From NCBI GenBank assembly GCA_039105265.1, contig JAPFFF010000023.1:682001-746000 (forward strand): a stretch of 64,000 nt of DNA, read 5' to 3'. The notes under the pieces are model-generated. The model saw only the letters and a list, made by a program, of their open reading frames with translations. It did no database searches and was not told the DNA's origin. Source of the stretch: Tritrichomonas musculus. Its lineage: Eukaryota > Parabasalia > Tritrichomonadida > Tritrichomonadidae. This document shows positions 45,046 to 54,776 of this stretch, piece after piece. The position numbers were made by a program, and so were the translations under genes. Numbering within the stretch: the stretch's first letter is position 1; every line of letters begins with the position of its first letter.

Positions 45046-45051
45046 TCATTT
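45046..45051 (+). promoter_or_regulatory. Initiator of the CPBP protease gene
   Basis: TCATTT with A+1 at 45048, 12 bases before the ATG. Confidence 0.55.
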
Positions 45052-45059
45052 ACTTTAAT

Positions 45060-45845
45060 ATGTCTCAACAAAATCCAAATTCTTTTCTGAATAAAATTAA
45101 AAAGCCTTTAACATTTTCTCTTTTGATTTTGCCTTTTGCAGTTATAGGTGGCTATTTCGTTGGAATTTATACATTTGAAACATTTAGTGAAGACGTTAGA
45201 GAGGAAATGCTTAAAAAAGTCCACACACTAAAAAATTTATGTTTATTAACTACATTACAAAGTTCGGTATATGGTCTAATTTGTTCATTTTTTGGATATA
45301 TTCTATCAGATTCAATAGGCTTAATGAAACCAATTCGATTTGAACAAAATACACTTATTAGAACAGGACTAATCACAATAATATGCGGAATTATGCTTGC
45401 GTCAGATTATTTTGTATTTTGTCCATTAATCCCCAAACTTTACGATTTTTACGGAAAAGGAATCAATTTTGCCAACTTTATTACATCTTTATTTTACGGT
45501 GGTGTTATTGAGGAAATAATAATGCGCCTGTTCTTAATGAGCTTGCTCTCTTTTATTTTGTGGAAAACTTTTTGTAAGAAGTATTCAAAAGAAATCATTC
45601 CGAAGTGGATTTTCATCGTTTCCAATTTTGTCTGCGCTTTGGCATTTGCGGCTCTCCATCTTCCAGCAACAGTCAACATGTTCGGCAAGCTGACGCCGTT
45701 GCTTCTCTTTCGCTGCTTTTTGCTTAACGGATTCTTTGGACTCGTTTTTGGCCGTTTCTATCGGAAATACGGAATTCAATACGCAATCTTGGGCCACGCT
45801 GGAACCCATTTCATTTCAAAGATAATTCTGATTGCTGTTTTATAA
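45060..45845 (+). CDS. CPBP-family intramembrane metalloprotease
   Basis: A 261-residue membrane protein of the CPBP (CAAX protease and bacteriocin-processing, Rce1-like) family. About seven hydrophobic segments are present. The active-site motifs are visible: EEIIMR (motif 1, residues about 150-155), FAALH (motif 2, about 200) and HAGTH (motif 3, about 245). Family members cleave peptide bonds inside membranes; eukaryotic Rce1 trims prenylated proteins, and bacterial ones have many roles. The short length and motif spacing look more like bacterial members than Rce1, so transfer from bacteria is possible. The substrate is unknown. Confidence 0.85.
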   Translation: MSQQNPNSFLNKIKKPLTFSLLILPFAVIGGYFVGIYTFETFSEDVREEMLKKVHTLKNLCLLTTLQSSVYGLICSFFGYILSDSIGLMKPIRFEQNTLIRTGLITIICGIMLASDYFVFCPLIPKLYDFYGKGINFANFITSLFYGGVIEEIIMRLFLMSLLSFILWKTFCKKYSKEIIPKWIFIVSNFVCALAFAALHLPATVNMFGKLTPLLLFRCFLLNGFFGLVFGRFYRKYGIQYAILGHAGTHFISKIILIAVL

Positions 45846-46725
45846 ATCAATTTATAAATATGACAATTTTTTTTTTTTTTTTTTTTTTTTTTTGAAGAAT
45901 GAGATTTACAATTTCATTCAATACTCAGTGAATTGATAGATATTTTGTAAATATGATTGTTTGTGAAATTTGAATTTTTTAAAATCAAAAGTTCAGTTAT
46001 TTTAAAAAAGAATAACTTTTGAATTGTCGGAATCATTTGAAATACATTTATAAAGTGAAGAATAGATCTGCTCATTAATCAAAAATGAAGTCGAACTATC
46101 AAAAAAAAAAAAAATATAAATATCTTACACTTTAATGAATTAATCAAAACAATTTAATGAATGATTCACAATGAAAAATGTGATATGGAAAAAATAGCAA
46201 CACCCAAAATCATGAATTATCACGAAGAACATTATTTTTTTTCATTAAAAAGCACATTTTTTTTTGATTTTTGTTAACATAATGAATATGAAAATGGAGA
46301 TCAATCTCAATAATTTAATTTTACATAACTCTTATAAGAAAATATTATCTTATTATTTGTGTATGAAAGAAACAATTGAAGTGATGAACACTTTTGTTTT
46401 TTTTTGATATTATAATTTTTCAAAATGAAAATTATTTCTTTATAAAAAGTTCATCTTTCTCGATATTTGGTATATTTTAATCATTTGCCATATCTGACTT
46501 TTTGAGTTAAATGTCCATTTATACATTGAAAATCATATAAAAAAACGTTTTTTTATGAATTCTCAAAATAGCATTTCATATTTTCAAACTTATTATTTGT
46601 TCGTATTTTTATAAACTTAGCTTATTCGACTTTGTCTTGATTTTTTTTTTAAAATAAAAACTCTTCAGAAAATGAAATATAATTTTATAGAAAAAAGTCT
46701 TGTTTTTCTTTCAAAATGTTAAATT
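45846..46725. other. AT-rich intergenic stretch
   Basis: Holds a long poly-T tract near 45870-45893. No gene seen. Confidence 0.6.
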
Positions 46726-46731
46726 TCATAT
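46726..46731 (+). promoter_or_regulatory. Candidate initiator of the tandem pseudokinase
   Basis: TCATAT with A+1 at 46728, five bases before the ATG at 46733; it helps choose that start. Confidence 0.5.
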
Positions 46732-46732
46732 T

Positions 46733-49700
46733 ATGATGAAACCAGCACCAAATGAACGAAGATGCAATGGATTTCATCAAAATTACGAACAAAATAAACA
46801 GAACAACCTAATTAATGATGATTTATCGAGCCTTTCTGCAAGAGATTATTCAAAAAAAATATTACAGGGGAATCGCGAAAAAAAAGATAATGATGAAACC
46901 GAAAATTTAGAAATAGCAAATGATGGCAAGGAAGATCTTAAAGTTACCGAAAATTATATTTTTGAATTACTTCAAATATCGAAATGCCACTTAAAACAAG
47001 AAGGATCAGCTATTTACAATATTATAAAAACTATCTCCCAATCATATGAAAATTACGTTAATGTTTTTTCCGAAACGATAAATAAATTTATCACTCTTTT
47101 GAATCAGAACGATTTTTTCAGTCAAAAACAATCTTTAAATATAAGCAAGGATCGAATTATAGAAATTTTTGATGAAATTCAGGAAAAAGGTAAATATTTT
47201 TATTTTGATCAACTTTTTCAGATAACATTGAATGAAATTCTCAATCAAGAATTTTTTACCTATACAGCGAAGAATGCAATGACCAATGAATATGACTACG
47301 ACTATGAATACGACGACCAATACAAAAAAGTCAAAAATCCAAAAGAAACGATAAATTTGCCTAATTTATTTTATGACAAAAACTTGAACTTTTTGACAGA
47401 AATCAAGTACGATATAAATTACACCAGTCAAATTACAAAAGCCCAAGAGAAGAGAAAAAATAGAGAAATATCGATCTTTTCATCTAACATTTCAAAATTT
47501 ATTATTCACTGCGTTGACGAGAAAAAAGAAAGCGACCTTGTCTACGTCCCTTTCACGCCAATTCGAAATTGTGGGTCTTTGAAAATTGACGAGAGTTCAC
47601 TCAAAGCCATTGGATTCTCATTGATTGATAAAATTGTGATTATACTTGAAATTGCTATTGCTTTGAGGGATCTGCATTCGCACGATTACTTCCACGGAAA
47701 TCTCGCTAACAATTTCATTTCAATCAATTCAAAAAAAGACGCGTATCTCGGAGGTTTTTCTTATTTCGAGGATTTAGAAGTGCATCAAACAAAAAATTGT
47801 GGCCCTTTCTATTACAGAGCACCTGAAATTCACGTTGAAAACAAAATCAACATTCAAAAAAGAAATTCAAACAAAAATAAAAATTTTGATGTTGATTCAA
47901 ACAAAAATAAAAATTTTGATGCTGATTCAAACAAAAATAAAAATTCTGATGTTGATTCAAACAAAAATAAAAATTTTGATGTTGATTCAAACAAAAATAA
48001 AAATTTTGATGTTGATTCAAATAAAAATTTTGATGAAAATGCTGATTCGGATGAAGATGATGAGAGTTTTGTGAGGAAGCATCAGTTGGCTGATATTTAT
48101 TCTTTTGGCTGTTTGACACATGAGTTTTTGACTGAGACGACGCTTGAAAGCCGGATGGGAAACAGGCCAACGGCGACACGTTTGAGGATATTGAAAGGAG
48201 ACATGAAAGACAAAAGTGAAGAAAGATCTGACGATTTTAACGGCAGTTATTGCGATTTTATTTTTTCAGGTGTGAACAATGAGATTTTCAGCGATGATTG
48301 GAAGGACGAATTTGGCAACACTTTGAGAGGCATGAAGGAAGTCATTGAAAAGTGCATGAAAGAAAAAAGTGACGAACGATATCAGTCATTTAAAGAGTTG
48401 ATTGAAAGTCTTCATAATCTGAGCATTTATCAACAAAATAAAGAAGAAATTGAGTTTCGTATTAAAAATGCGATTGACTCGTCTTCTTATCAATGCACAA
48501 TTTCTGACATAGTTGAAAGTTATTTCAGAGGAAAAAGTGAGTCAAAAATTGACATTGAAAATTTTCTTTCTTGTTGTTATGAACAATTCCTACAAAATGA
48601 AAATGACAAGGTTGATGAGTTACAATTCAATGATGACATTATTAAATCAATCTTTGAAATTTTTGTTATGAAAAATAACGAGGATTATTCTGAACTTTTT
48701 GAGGACCTTTTCAATTATATCATTCAAAAAGTTCATCGTTCAAAAAATAGAAGAACTCAAATTATTGACCATAATGATGAAATGCTTCTGTATTCATTGA
48801 AGGAAAATAATTATAACGAACTCCTTTTTCCAGTTGTTTCACTTGAAAATTTCGTTAAAAATAATCCAAACAAAGCTAATGAAAATTCACTAGTCTGGCT
48901 TTATTCCATTGCGAAAGAGCTCTCACTTATCCACTCAAATAACCTCTATTACAGCAATTTGTCATTAAATAAAATTGGCCTTTATTATGACATCGATACA
49001 AAAGAGCTCATTCCTTCGCCGATTCTTTCATACTCGTATTACGAAAACTGCAGAAAAACAGAGAAAACGAAAAATGAAAAATTTTATAATTTGAATGAGA
49101 CCATTCAAAAAAATCAAAGAAAAGACGTTAAGCAATTTTTAAAAATTGCTGAAAAAATCGGAAAAATTCCGAAAATTGTTCTCAATTCATTGAATCAATG
49201 TGACTCAATGAATATCATTGTTTATCATTTATATAACTACATTCGAAATAATCTTAAAAATCAATTAAATTTGATTGAAAGGAATTATTCAGAGAACAAT
49301 TATTCGTCATTTCAAGTTACATATAAAACAATGAATGATCTTTACAAAGAATTAAAAGATAATTATTACTCATTCAAAGATTTAAACATTGATTTTCTGA
49401 GCATTTATAAAACACTCAATGAATTCCTTGATAACATTCAAATGCATCCAAATTTGCCTTTGAAAAACAGCCTCTCAATGACTGCTATTGATACAACAAA
49501 TCACATTCAAGATGAAGAAGAAATAAACAATTCAATTGAATACATTAAATCAAAGTGTCTCTGCCTAGTTAAGAATGAACTGAACCATTCAAATAAAGAT
49601 CAGTCGAAAGACAGTTGCAAAATTGAAACAAAAAATAATTATGTGAAAATTATTTGTAAAAAGAAAAACAAAAGAAATAAAAATAAAGTCAAAAATAAAA

Positions 49701-50047
49701 TTGTCCAGAATCATTTTACATTGTCTTTTAGACCTTGTCAAAAACCTCAGAGAAAATGGTTCAATAGTTATATAAAGAGAACTTTGGATATAAGAAATCT
49801 AAGATTGAGGTCTGTTGAATTAATTGTTAGAAGATACATATTCAATCTAAATCCAGCAATTAATTACACAGTAACTATTAAAATCAAAAATCAGAATAAT
49901 GAAAATCCAAACAAAGACCTGATTAAAGAGAAAAATATCAAATTTTTCTTAAGAAAAATTGGCATTCAAAAAGTGGAATCTGCAAATGGCGGTTTGGTGT
50001 TCTCAATTCCTTCTCTAATTATAAAAACAGAAAATGAATCAGAATGA
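46733..50047 (+). CDS. Tandem pseudokinase protein with Asn/Asp-rich repeat insert
   Basis: About 1,104 residues from the ATG at 46733; the open frame starts slightly earlier but not with ATG. The first kinase-like domain (about 250-560) keeps the fold landmarks ALRDLHSHDYFHGNLANNF, YRAPE and DIYSFGC. The HRD Asp is replaced (HGN) and DFG reads GGF, so catalysis is unlikely. Between the APE helix and helix F lies an insert of five 10-residue repeats (SNKNKNFDVD), DNA period 30 bp. A second, more degenerate kinase-like region lies at about 690-810 (WLYSIAKELSLIHSNNLYYSNLSLNKIGL). The last 200 residues are basic and unassigned. It is probably a scaffold or allosteric protein. Confidence 0.75.
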   Translation: MMKPAPNERRCNGFHQNYEQNKQNNLINDDLSSLSARDYSKKILQGNREKKDNDETENLEIANDGKEDLKVTENYIFELLQISKCHLKQEGSAIYNIIKTISQSYENYVNVFSETINKFITLLNQNDFFSQKQSLNISKDRIIEIFDEIQEKGKYFYFDQLFQITLNEILNQEFFTYTAKNAMTNEYDYDYEYDDQYKKVKNPKETINLPNLFYDKNLNFLTEIKYDINYTSQITKAQEKRKNREISIFSSNISKFIIHCVDEKKESDLVYVPFTPIRNCGSLKIDESSLKAIGFSLIDKIVIILEIAIALRDLHSHDYFHGNLANNFISINSKKDAYLGGFSYFEDLEVHQTKNCGPFYYRAPEIHVENKINIQKRNSNKNKNFDVDSNKNKNFDADSNKNKNSDVDSNKNKNFDVDSNKNKNFDVDSNKNFDENADSDEDDESFVRKHQLADIYSFGCLTHEFLTETTLESRMGNRPTATRLRILKGDMKDKSEERSDDFNGSYCDFIFSGVNNEIFSDDWKDEFGNTLRGMKEVIEKCMKEKSDERYQSFKELIESLHNLSIYQQNKEEIEFRIKNAIDSSSYQCTISDIVESYFRGKSESKIDIENFLSCCYEQFLQNENDKVDELQFNDDIIKSIFEIFVMKNNEDYSELFEDLFNYIIQKVHRSKNRRTQIIDHNDEMLLYSLKENNYNELLFPVVSLENFVKNNPNKANENSLVWLYSIAKELSLIHSNNLYYSNLSLNKIGLYYDIDTKELIPSPILSYSYYENCRKTEKTKNEKFYNLNETIQKNQRKDVKQFLKIAEKIGKIPKIVLNSLNQCDSMNIIVYHLYNYIRNNLKNQLNLIERNYSENNYSSFQVTYKTMNDLYKELKDNYYSFKDLNIDFLSIYKTLNEFLDNIQMHPNLPLKNSLSMTAIDTTNHIQDEEEINNSIEYIKSKCLCLVKNELNHSNKDQSKDSCKIETKNNYVKIICKKKNKRNKNKVKNKIVQNHFTLSFRPCQKPQRKWFNSYIKRTLDIRNLRLRSVELIVRRYIFNLNPAINYTVTIKIKNQNNENPNKDLIKEKNIKFFLRKIGIQKVESANGGLVFSIPSLIIKTENESE
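47866..48020 (+). repeat. 30-bp tandem repeat in the pseudokinase
   Basis: Five near-perfect copies of a 30-bp unit (TCAAACAAAAATAAAAATTT plus ten bases) and a partial sixth. All keep the reading frame. Confidence 0.9.
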
Positions 50048-50631
50048 AAATTTATGTATTTAATAACATAATTGAATTCAGATTTATGACCATTTAAATT
50101 TATTTGAATCACTTCACTTCATATCAATTTTTGAAGGAATTGAAATTTTTATTGATATTAAGTTCGATATTATGATAATTATTTTATTTATATTGAAAAT
50201 TGATTCAATACAAAAAACGATCAAAATTCACCTAGTTGCATTCAATTTGGATCAAAACAAAAATCAACTTTTTCAAAAGAATTAAGTTTTAAGAAGAGAA
50301 AAAAAAATTATATTATCATGTTATTTAATCATTTTATGCTTTTAGCATTTATATCATATTATTTTTTTCAATTATGTGATATTCGAATTCAAATTGAAAT
50401 GTGAATTCAGATCACATGTTGAACCTGCTTACCATTATAATGCGAATTTAATTTATATTTTATTGTTAATTTTATTATATTAAATATTTTTATTGACATA
50501 AAAAAGTAAGAAAAAAAAAATGAATTCTTTTTTTTTTAACTTTTGAAAGAAAAAAATTAGTTGGCATTTCACTTTTGCTTTTAAAATAAAAATGAAATGA
50601 CTATTAACTTTTTGAAACAATGATATATATT
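50048..50631. other. AT-rich intergenic stretch
   Basis: Nothing recognised. Confidence 0.6.
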
Positions 50632-50637
50632 TCATTT
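50632..50637 (+). promoter_or_regulatory. Initiator of the 67-residue small gene
   Basis: TCATTT with A+1 at 50634, 13 bases before the ATG at 50647. It decides the start, since an upstream ATG at 50620 would lie before the transcription start. Confidence 0.5.
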
Positions 50638-50646
50638 AATATCTTG

Positions 50647-50850
50647 ATGAGTGGTAAATCTAAAAAGGATATTTCAAACAGAGAAAAACGAAATAAATAT
50701 AAGATTTCGCGATTAATGTTTGCTGATACTCAACAAATGTTTTATTTAAAGGAAAATGGCACAATATTCAAAAACAATATTAAGCAAACACCAGAAATTC
50801 CAGTAATGCACAAGATGCCAATCGTAATTCTTCATTACATTAAAAAATAA
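50647..50850 (+). CDS. Small basic protein, hypothetical
   Basis: 67 residues from MSGKSKKDISNREKRNKY, basic at the N terminus and ending ILHYIKK. The start codon follows a good initiator at the usual distance and the stop reads TAAA, so both ends look like a real trichomonad gene. It converges on spermidine synthase. No family recognised. Confidence 0.55.
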   Translation: MSGKSKKDISNREKRNKYKISRLMFADTQQMFYLKENGTIFKNNIKQTPEIPVMHKMPIVILHYIKK

Positions 50851-50995
50851 AAGATACTTCATTACAAAATTTAATATGATTTTTTTTTTTTTCATTCTAC
50901 TTTTTACTGTTTTAGGTAGTCAAATTATTTACAATTCGTGTTTATAAAATAAAAAAATGTAAGAACTAAATTAAAAGGCTACTTCTTTATTTAAT

Positions 50996-51859
50996 TTATT
51001 CATCTTCAAATCTCTTTCTAAAGAATTCAGGAGTAGCAAAAGATGCTATATGAACAGGCTTATTATAATATCTCATGCTTTTTGCTTCTTCACTAGTCAT
51101 TTCTCTTCTTGGCTCTTTTGATGAATAATCATTGCTAATAATAAAAGCACCAATCGAACCAGCTGTGTAAGTGGGAATGTTGATCAACGAGTATTCAATA
51201 TATTTAAATCCAACTTGTCGACAAATGTTTCGCAAGTTAATGATAACATCGGCATCAAGCCAAATATTTTCACCTTGTGAAACACTAATACCACCTTTCC
51301 TTAATGCTTTCATAACTTTTTGATAGTAAGAAAGTCCAAAAAGTTTTTCAGCAGGACCAACAGGATCACACGAATCTGTAATAATAACATCGTAATAATT
51401 TGGATTTTTGTCAATAAAAGCAATACCATCTTCAAAATATAAATGAAGGCGTGGATCTTTTTCAGCATCACCAATAACATGTGGCATATATTTTCTTGTT
51501 AATTCAGTGACTTTCTCATCAATGTCACATTGATCAACTAATTCGACGCATTTATGTTTAAGAACTTCACGTGCAACACCGCAATCTCCACCACCAATAA
51601 TTAATACCCTCTTTGGATCAGGATGTGAGTATAATGCAACATGTGCCATCATTTCATGATATGCAAATTCATCCATTTCAGTACTTTGTATGAGATCATC
51701 AATTGCCATTGTTAATCCGGTTTTTCTTGCTTTAAAAACAAGGATATCTTGATATGGAGATTTTTCATGAGCCAGTACTTCACTAACTTCATAAGATTGA
51801 ACCAATCCATCCCATCCTTCGTCTTTTTCACTGAACCAACCTTTTTTGAATCTGTCCAT
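50996..51859 (-). CDS. Spermidine synthase
   Basis: 287 residues, the usual length for the family. The enzyme transfers an aminopropyl group from decarboxylated S-adenosylmethionine to putrescine to make spermidine. It shows IQSTEMDEFAYHEM (substrate lid), VLIIGGGDCGVAREV (nucleotide-binding loop, usually GGGDGG), CDID (usually CEID), ITDSCDPVGPAEKLF (catalytic Asp) and IPTYTAGSIG. The Cys in the glycine loop is unusual but sits where small residues are tolerated. The start matches family N termini and has an initiator 20 bases upstream. Divergent from the BTB-F5/8C gene at 52364, with a perfect hairpin between them. Confidence 0.95.
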   Translation of the reverse strand: MDRFKKGWFSEKDEGWDGLVQSYEVSEVLAHEKSPYQDILVFKARKTGLTMAIDDLIQSTEMDEFAYHEMMAHVALYSHPDPKRVLIIGGGDCGVAREVLKHKCVELVDQCDIDEKVTELTRKYMPHVIGDAEKDPRLHLYFEDGIAFIDKNPNYYDVIITDSCDPVGPAEKLFGLSYYQKVMKALRKGGISVSQGENIWLDADVIINLRNICRQVGFKYIEYSLINIPTYTAGSIGAFIISNDYSSKEPRREMTSEEAKSMRYYNKPVHIASFATPEFFRKRFEDE

Positions 51860-51875
51860 TTTACTTTCTACAAAA

Positions 51876-51881
51876 AAATGA
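51876..51881 (-). promoter_or_regulatory. Initiator of spermidine synthase
   Basis: TCATTT on the minus strand, A+1 at 51879, 20 bases before the ATG. Confidence 0.5.
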
Positions 51882-51910
51882 AATTAAAATTTTCAAATTG
51901 AATTGTTAAA

Positions 51911-51967
51911 AAAAAGATAATTCTGAGAATCACTTCAAATTTGTATGGCTCTCAGAATTATCTTTTT
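51911..51967. repeat. Perfect 18-bp inverted repeat (hairpin)
   Basis: AAAAAGATAATTCTGAGA at 51911-51928 and its exact reverse complement at 51950-51967, with a 21-base loop. It lies in the 500-bp divergent region between spermidine synthase and the BTB-F5/8C gene. A regulatory role or a small transposon relic are both possible. Confidence 0.8.
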
Positions 51968-52355
51968 AATATCATTTAAATCTTTGATCGACTACACTAA
52001 TATTTAGCCTTTTTTAGTAACTTTTTCAAAACTCATATCAAAATTTGAGGTCATTAAAAAACGATTGTTTTATGAAAACTCTTGATTCTTCTTTATGAAA
52101 ATATTGATTAATAACATGTGAGTAGTGTTATATATACTGGTAATTCTTCCTATTTAATTATAAAACAAAATATAAGTTTATTAGATAAAATTATTTTGAA
52201 TATCTAACCATTATTCAATGAAAAAGCCAAATTACAGGTAATAAGATTAAAGCGTAATGCTATTTTAAATAACAAACTACTGTTTCATACAAGGTTAGTA
52301 TAGTCTCCTTTAATGACCAAATAAAAATACAATTTTTTTTAATAACTCATAACTA

Positions 52356-52361
52356 TCATTT
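52356..52361 (+). promoter_or_regulatory. Initiator of the second BTB-F5/8C gene
   Basis: TCATTT with A+1 at 52358, six bases before the ATG. Confidence 0.55.
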
Positions 52362-52363
52362 GA

Positions 52364-54133
52364 ATGACAAATAAAAATAACAAAAAAGAAGAAAAAGTTT
52401 CAACTCTTAGTTTAAAAGTAGAAAGTGACTGCACTTTTCTGATTACTCATAATGGGACCAATCAATATCATGTAGATCCATATATCTTTTCATCCTTTTC
52501 AATTTTCTTTCGAGAGAAATATTTAGAAGAAAAAGTAACGGAATATGCACAAAAAGATCGTACCACAGAGCGAGTTTTCTCAATTTTTATAAATTTATGT
52601 CAAGGAATTGAACAAAATATTCAACTAAGCGACGTTTTCTCTCTTCAACGATTATCAGAGTCATGGAAATGCCCACGATTAACCACAGAATTGAATTCAT
52701 TATTAAAAGGTCAGCCCGAAATAGAAGTTAAAATAGCTGAAATTGTTGATGAATTCACCTTGACGAAAAAACTGCCAAATCAAAAGTCAATCAAAGCCGC
52801 CATGATTGAATCATTCATGGAAACAAGTAATTTTCATTATATTGAAAAAGTTCTTCTCATGTGCTTTATGCAATATGCCAAACAAAAAGCTTGTGACAAG
52901 CGAAAATTGAATTCATTCATTGTTGATCATTGCAGGCTGATTCCAGACGATTCAACGGAGATAGTCCAGTACATTGATGCTCAGACGCTAACGACGAATG
53001 AGCTTGATTTCCTATGCAATTGCCCAGGCACGATGATGCTTCGTATAGTTACAGACGAAGCACGAAGAAGGAATAAGAAAATAACCGAAAAAACCGCCAA
53101 AGAAAAAGATACTGAAAATGAAGAAGAAGAAGAAGAAAAAAATGATCAAAAAGAAACCGATAATTCATCTGAAAAAAAACTTGTGAGATTTAAAAATGAA
53201 TTCAAAAAAGAGAAATTTTTAAAAGTGACACCTCCTCTTTACGGTTTGTTTGCTAGTATTGGAGTTGAATGTAACGGAAATCCTGTTTTGAAAGGGAAAA
53301 TAAAAATTTCTGCATCTTCAAATGATCCGTCTGTTTTGGTTGAAAGAAATGATGAAACAATGATTGTTGAAGGTATTGATCCTTCCATAACACTCGTCTT
53401 TCCATCATCTTTTTCAATCAACAAATATGAAATTCAAAACACTTCAAATTCATCGATAATTCAATGGTCACTTTTTGGCTCGAATGACTTCAAAAAGTGG
53501 GACTTGATACATTCAATTGACAACATCAATGAAACATTTGAGCCAAATTCAATTCGGACGATCAAACTAGAAAATGAAACAAACACCTATTCAATTTTTC
53601 AATTGAAAAAGTTCGAAAGTCAGGGAATTGAATTTGAATCAAATTTGAATATAAAATATTTTGATGTTTTTAATGATGACCAATTTGTTGATGGCGCTTC
53701 TAAAAAGTTGAATGTCATTGTAACAACATCATCAAACTCTCTCTATCGTCTCTCTTCACCAAGACACAGAGCGAGTTGGTATTCTTTGAATAGGCCGAAT
53801 CAGTGGGTTCAATTTGAATTCGTTGACAACATCATTCAGCCCGATTATTACACCTTGAAAAGTGGAAAATGCTGGTTTCTGAGATCTTGGGAGGTTGTTG
53901 GTTCGTTGGATGGCGTGAAATGGTTCAGAATTGACAAGAAGGTCAATAATACTGACATTAATTCAAAATTCGCTGTGAAATTGTTCGATACTGAGAAATC
54001 TGACGATTGTAGATTCATAAGAATCATTCAAAATGAAAACAATGGAGGCGATAACATTAACATTTTGTGCTTGTCTGGTGTCGAGTTCTTCGGACGAATT
54101 AGAAAATATAAAAAACCAAAAAAAAAAGTATGA
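52364..54133 (+). CDS. BTB-like protein with two F5/8 type C-like domains
   Basis: 589 residues. The N-terminal part (about 15-120) looks like a BTB/POZ domain (CTFLITHNGTNQYHVDPYIF), followed by a helical part (to about 235) and an acidic linker rich in E and K (about 240-275). A degenerate discoidin-like domain follows (about 285-425, with IIQWSLFGSNDFKKWDLI) and a better one at about 430-575 (WVQFEFVDNIIQPDYYTLKS, SWEVVGSLDGVKWFRID, CRFIRIIQNEN). Same plan as the protein at 28551-30074 but with one more domain. No signal peptide; probably cytosolic. Function unknown. Confidence 0.85.
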   Translation: MTNKNNKKEEKVSTLSLKVESDCTFLITHNGTNQYHVDPYIFSSFSIFFREKYLEEKVTEYAQKDRTTERVFSIFINLCQGIEQNIQLSDVFSLQRLSESWKCPRLTTELNSLLKGQPEIEVKIAEIVDEFTLTKKLPNQKSIKAAMIESFMETSNFHYIEKVLLMCFMQYAKQKACDKRKLNSFIVDHCRLIPDDSTEIVQYIDAQTLTTNELDFLCNCPGTMMLRIVTDEARRRNKKITEKTAKEKDTENEEEEEEKNDQKETDNSSEKKLVRFKNEFKKEKFLKVTPPLYGLFASIGVECNGNPVLKGKIKISASSNDPSVLVERNDETMIVEGIDPSITLVFPSSFSINKYEIQNTSNSSIIQWSLFGSNDFKKWDLIHSIDNINETFEPNSIRTIKLENETNTYSIFQLKKFESQGIEFESNLNIKYFDVFNDDQFVDGASKKLNVIVTTSSNSLYRLSSPRHRASWYSLNRPNQWVQFEFVDNIIQPDYYTLKSGKCWFLRSWEVVGSLDGVKWFRIDKKVNNTDINSKFAVKLFDTEKSDDCRFIRIIQNENNGGDNINILCLSGVEFFGRIRKYKKPKKKV

Positions 54134-54776
54134 ACAAAAAGAACAAACAAACAAGACTTTATCATAACTAACTATTCATTTGATCGTTCTTATACAAACT
54201 GTTTATAATTCTATTTTTTTTTATCATCAAATTGATTACAAAATACTTTAATTTTGAAAGTCATGATCTCGAAATACTTGCTAATTATATTTGATATTTC
54301 TTCTCTTTCCTTGATAAAATACAAAATACACATTAATTTGTGATTTACTCAAATAATATTTGATTATATTTAGATTATAATAAATCTTTCATCAAAAGTA
54401 ATTGTCACATGGAGATTTTAACTGAAACATTTAAAACAATTATAAAATTAATTTATGTGATATAATGAATAAATTAAAAATTTTTTTGTATAATGATATT
54501 TTAATTTGTCTTACAATTTTATAACATTTTTTTATAAAATAAATTCTAATTTATTTTTTCCAAAATAAAATAAATTGATTTTTTTTTTCATTTTAAAATT
54601 GAAATAATCGGATTGTTGTTCTTTTTCAAATTAAGCTTTTTTAATTGAAAAAATTCAAAAATAAAAATAAAATATCAATTGAAAATATTTAAGTTATTTT
54701 CTCAATTTTTTGATAATAATTCAATTAAAATCACCATATTTTGACCTATTATTTATATAAAGTCTACACTTTATTT
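54134..54776. other. AT-rich intergenic stretch
   Basis: Nothing recognised. Confidence 0.6.
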
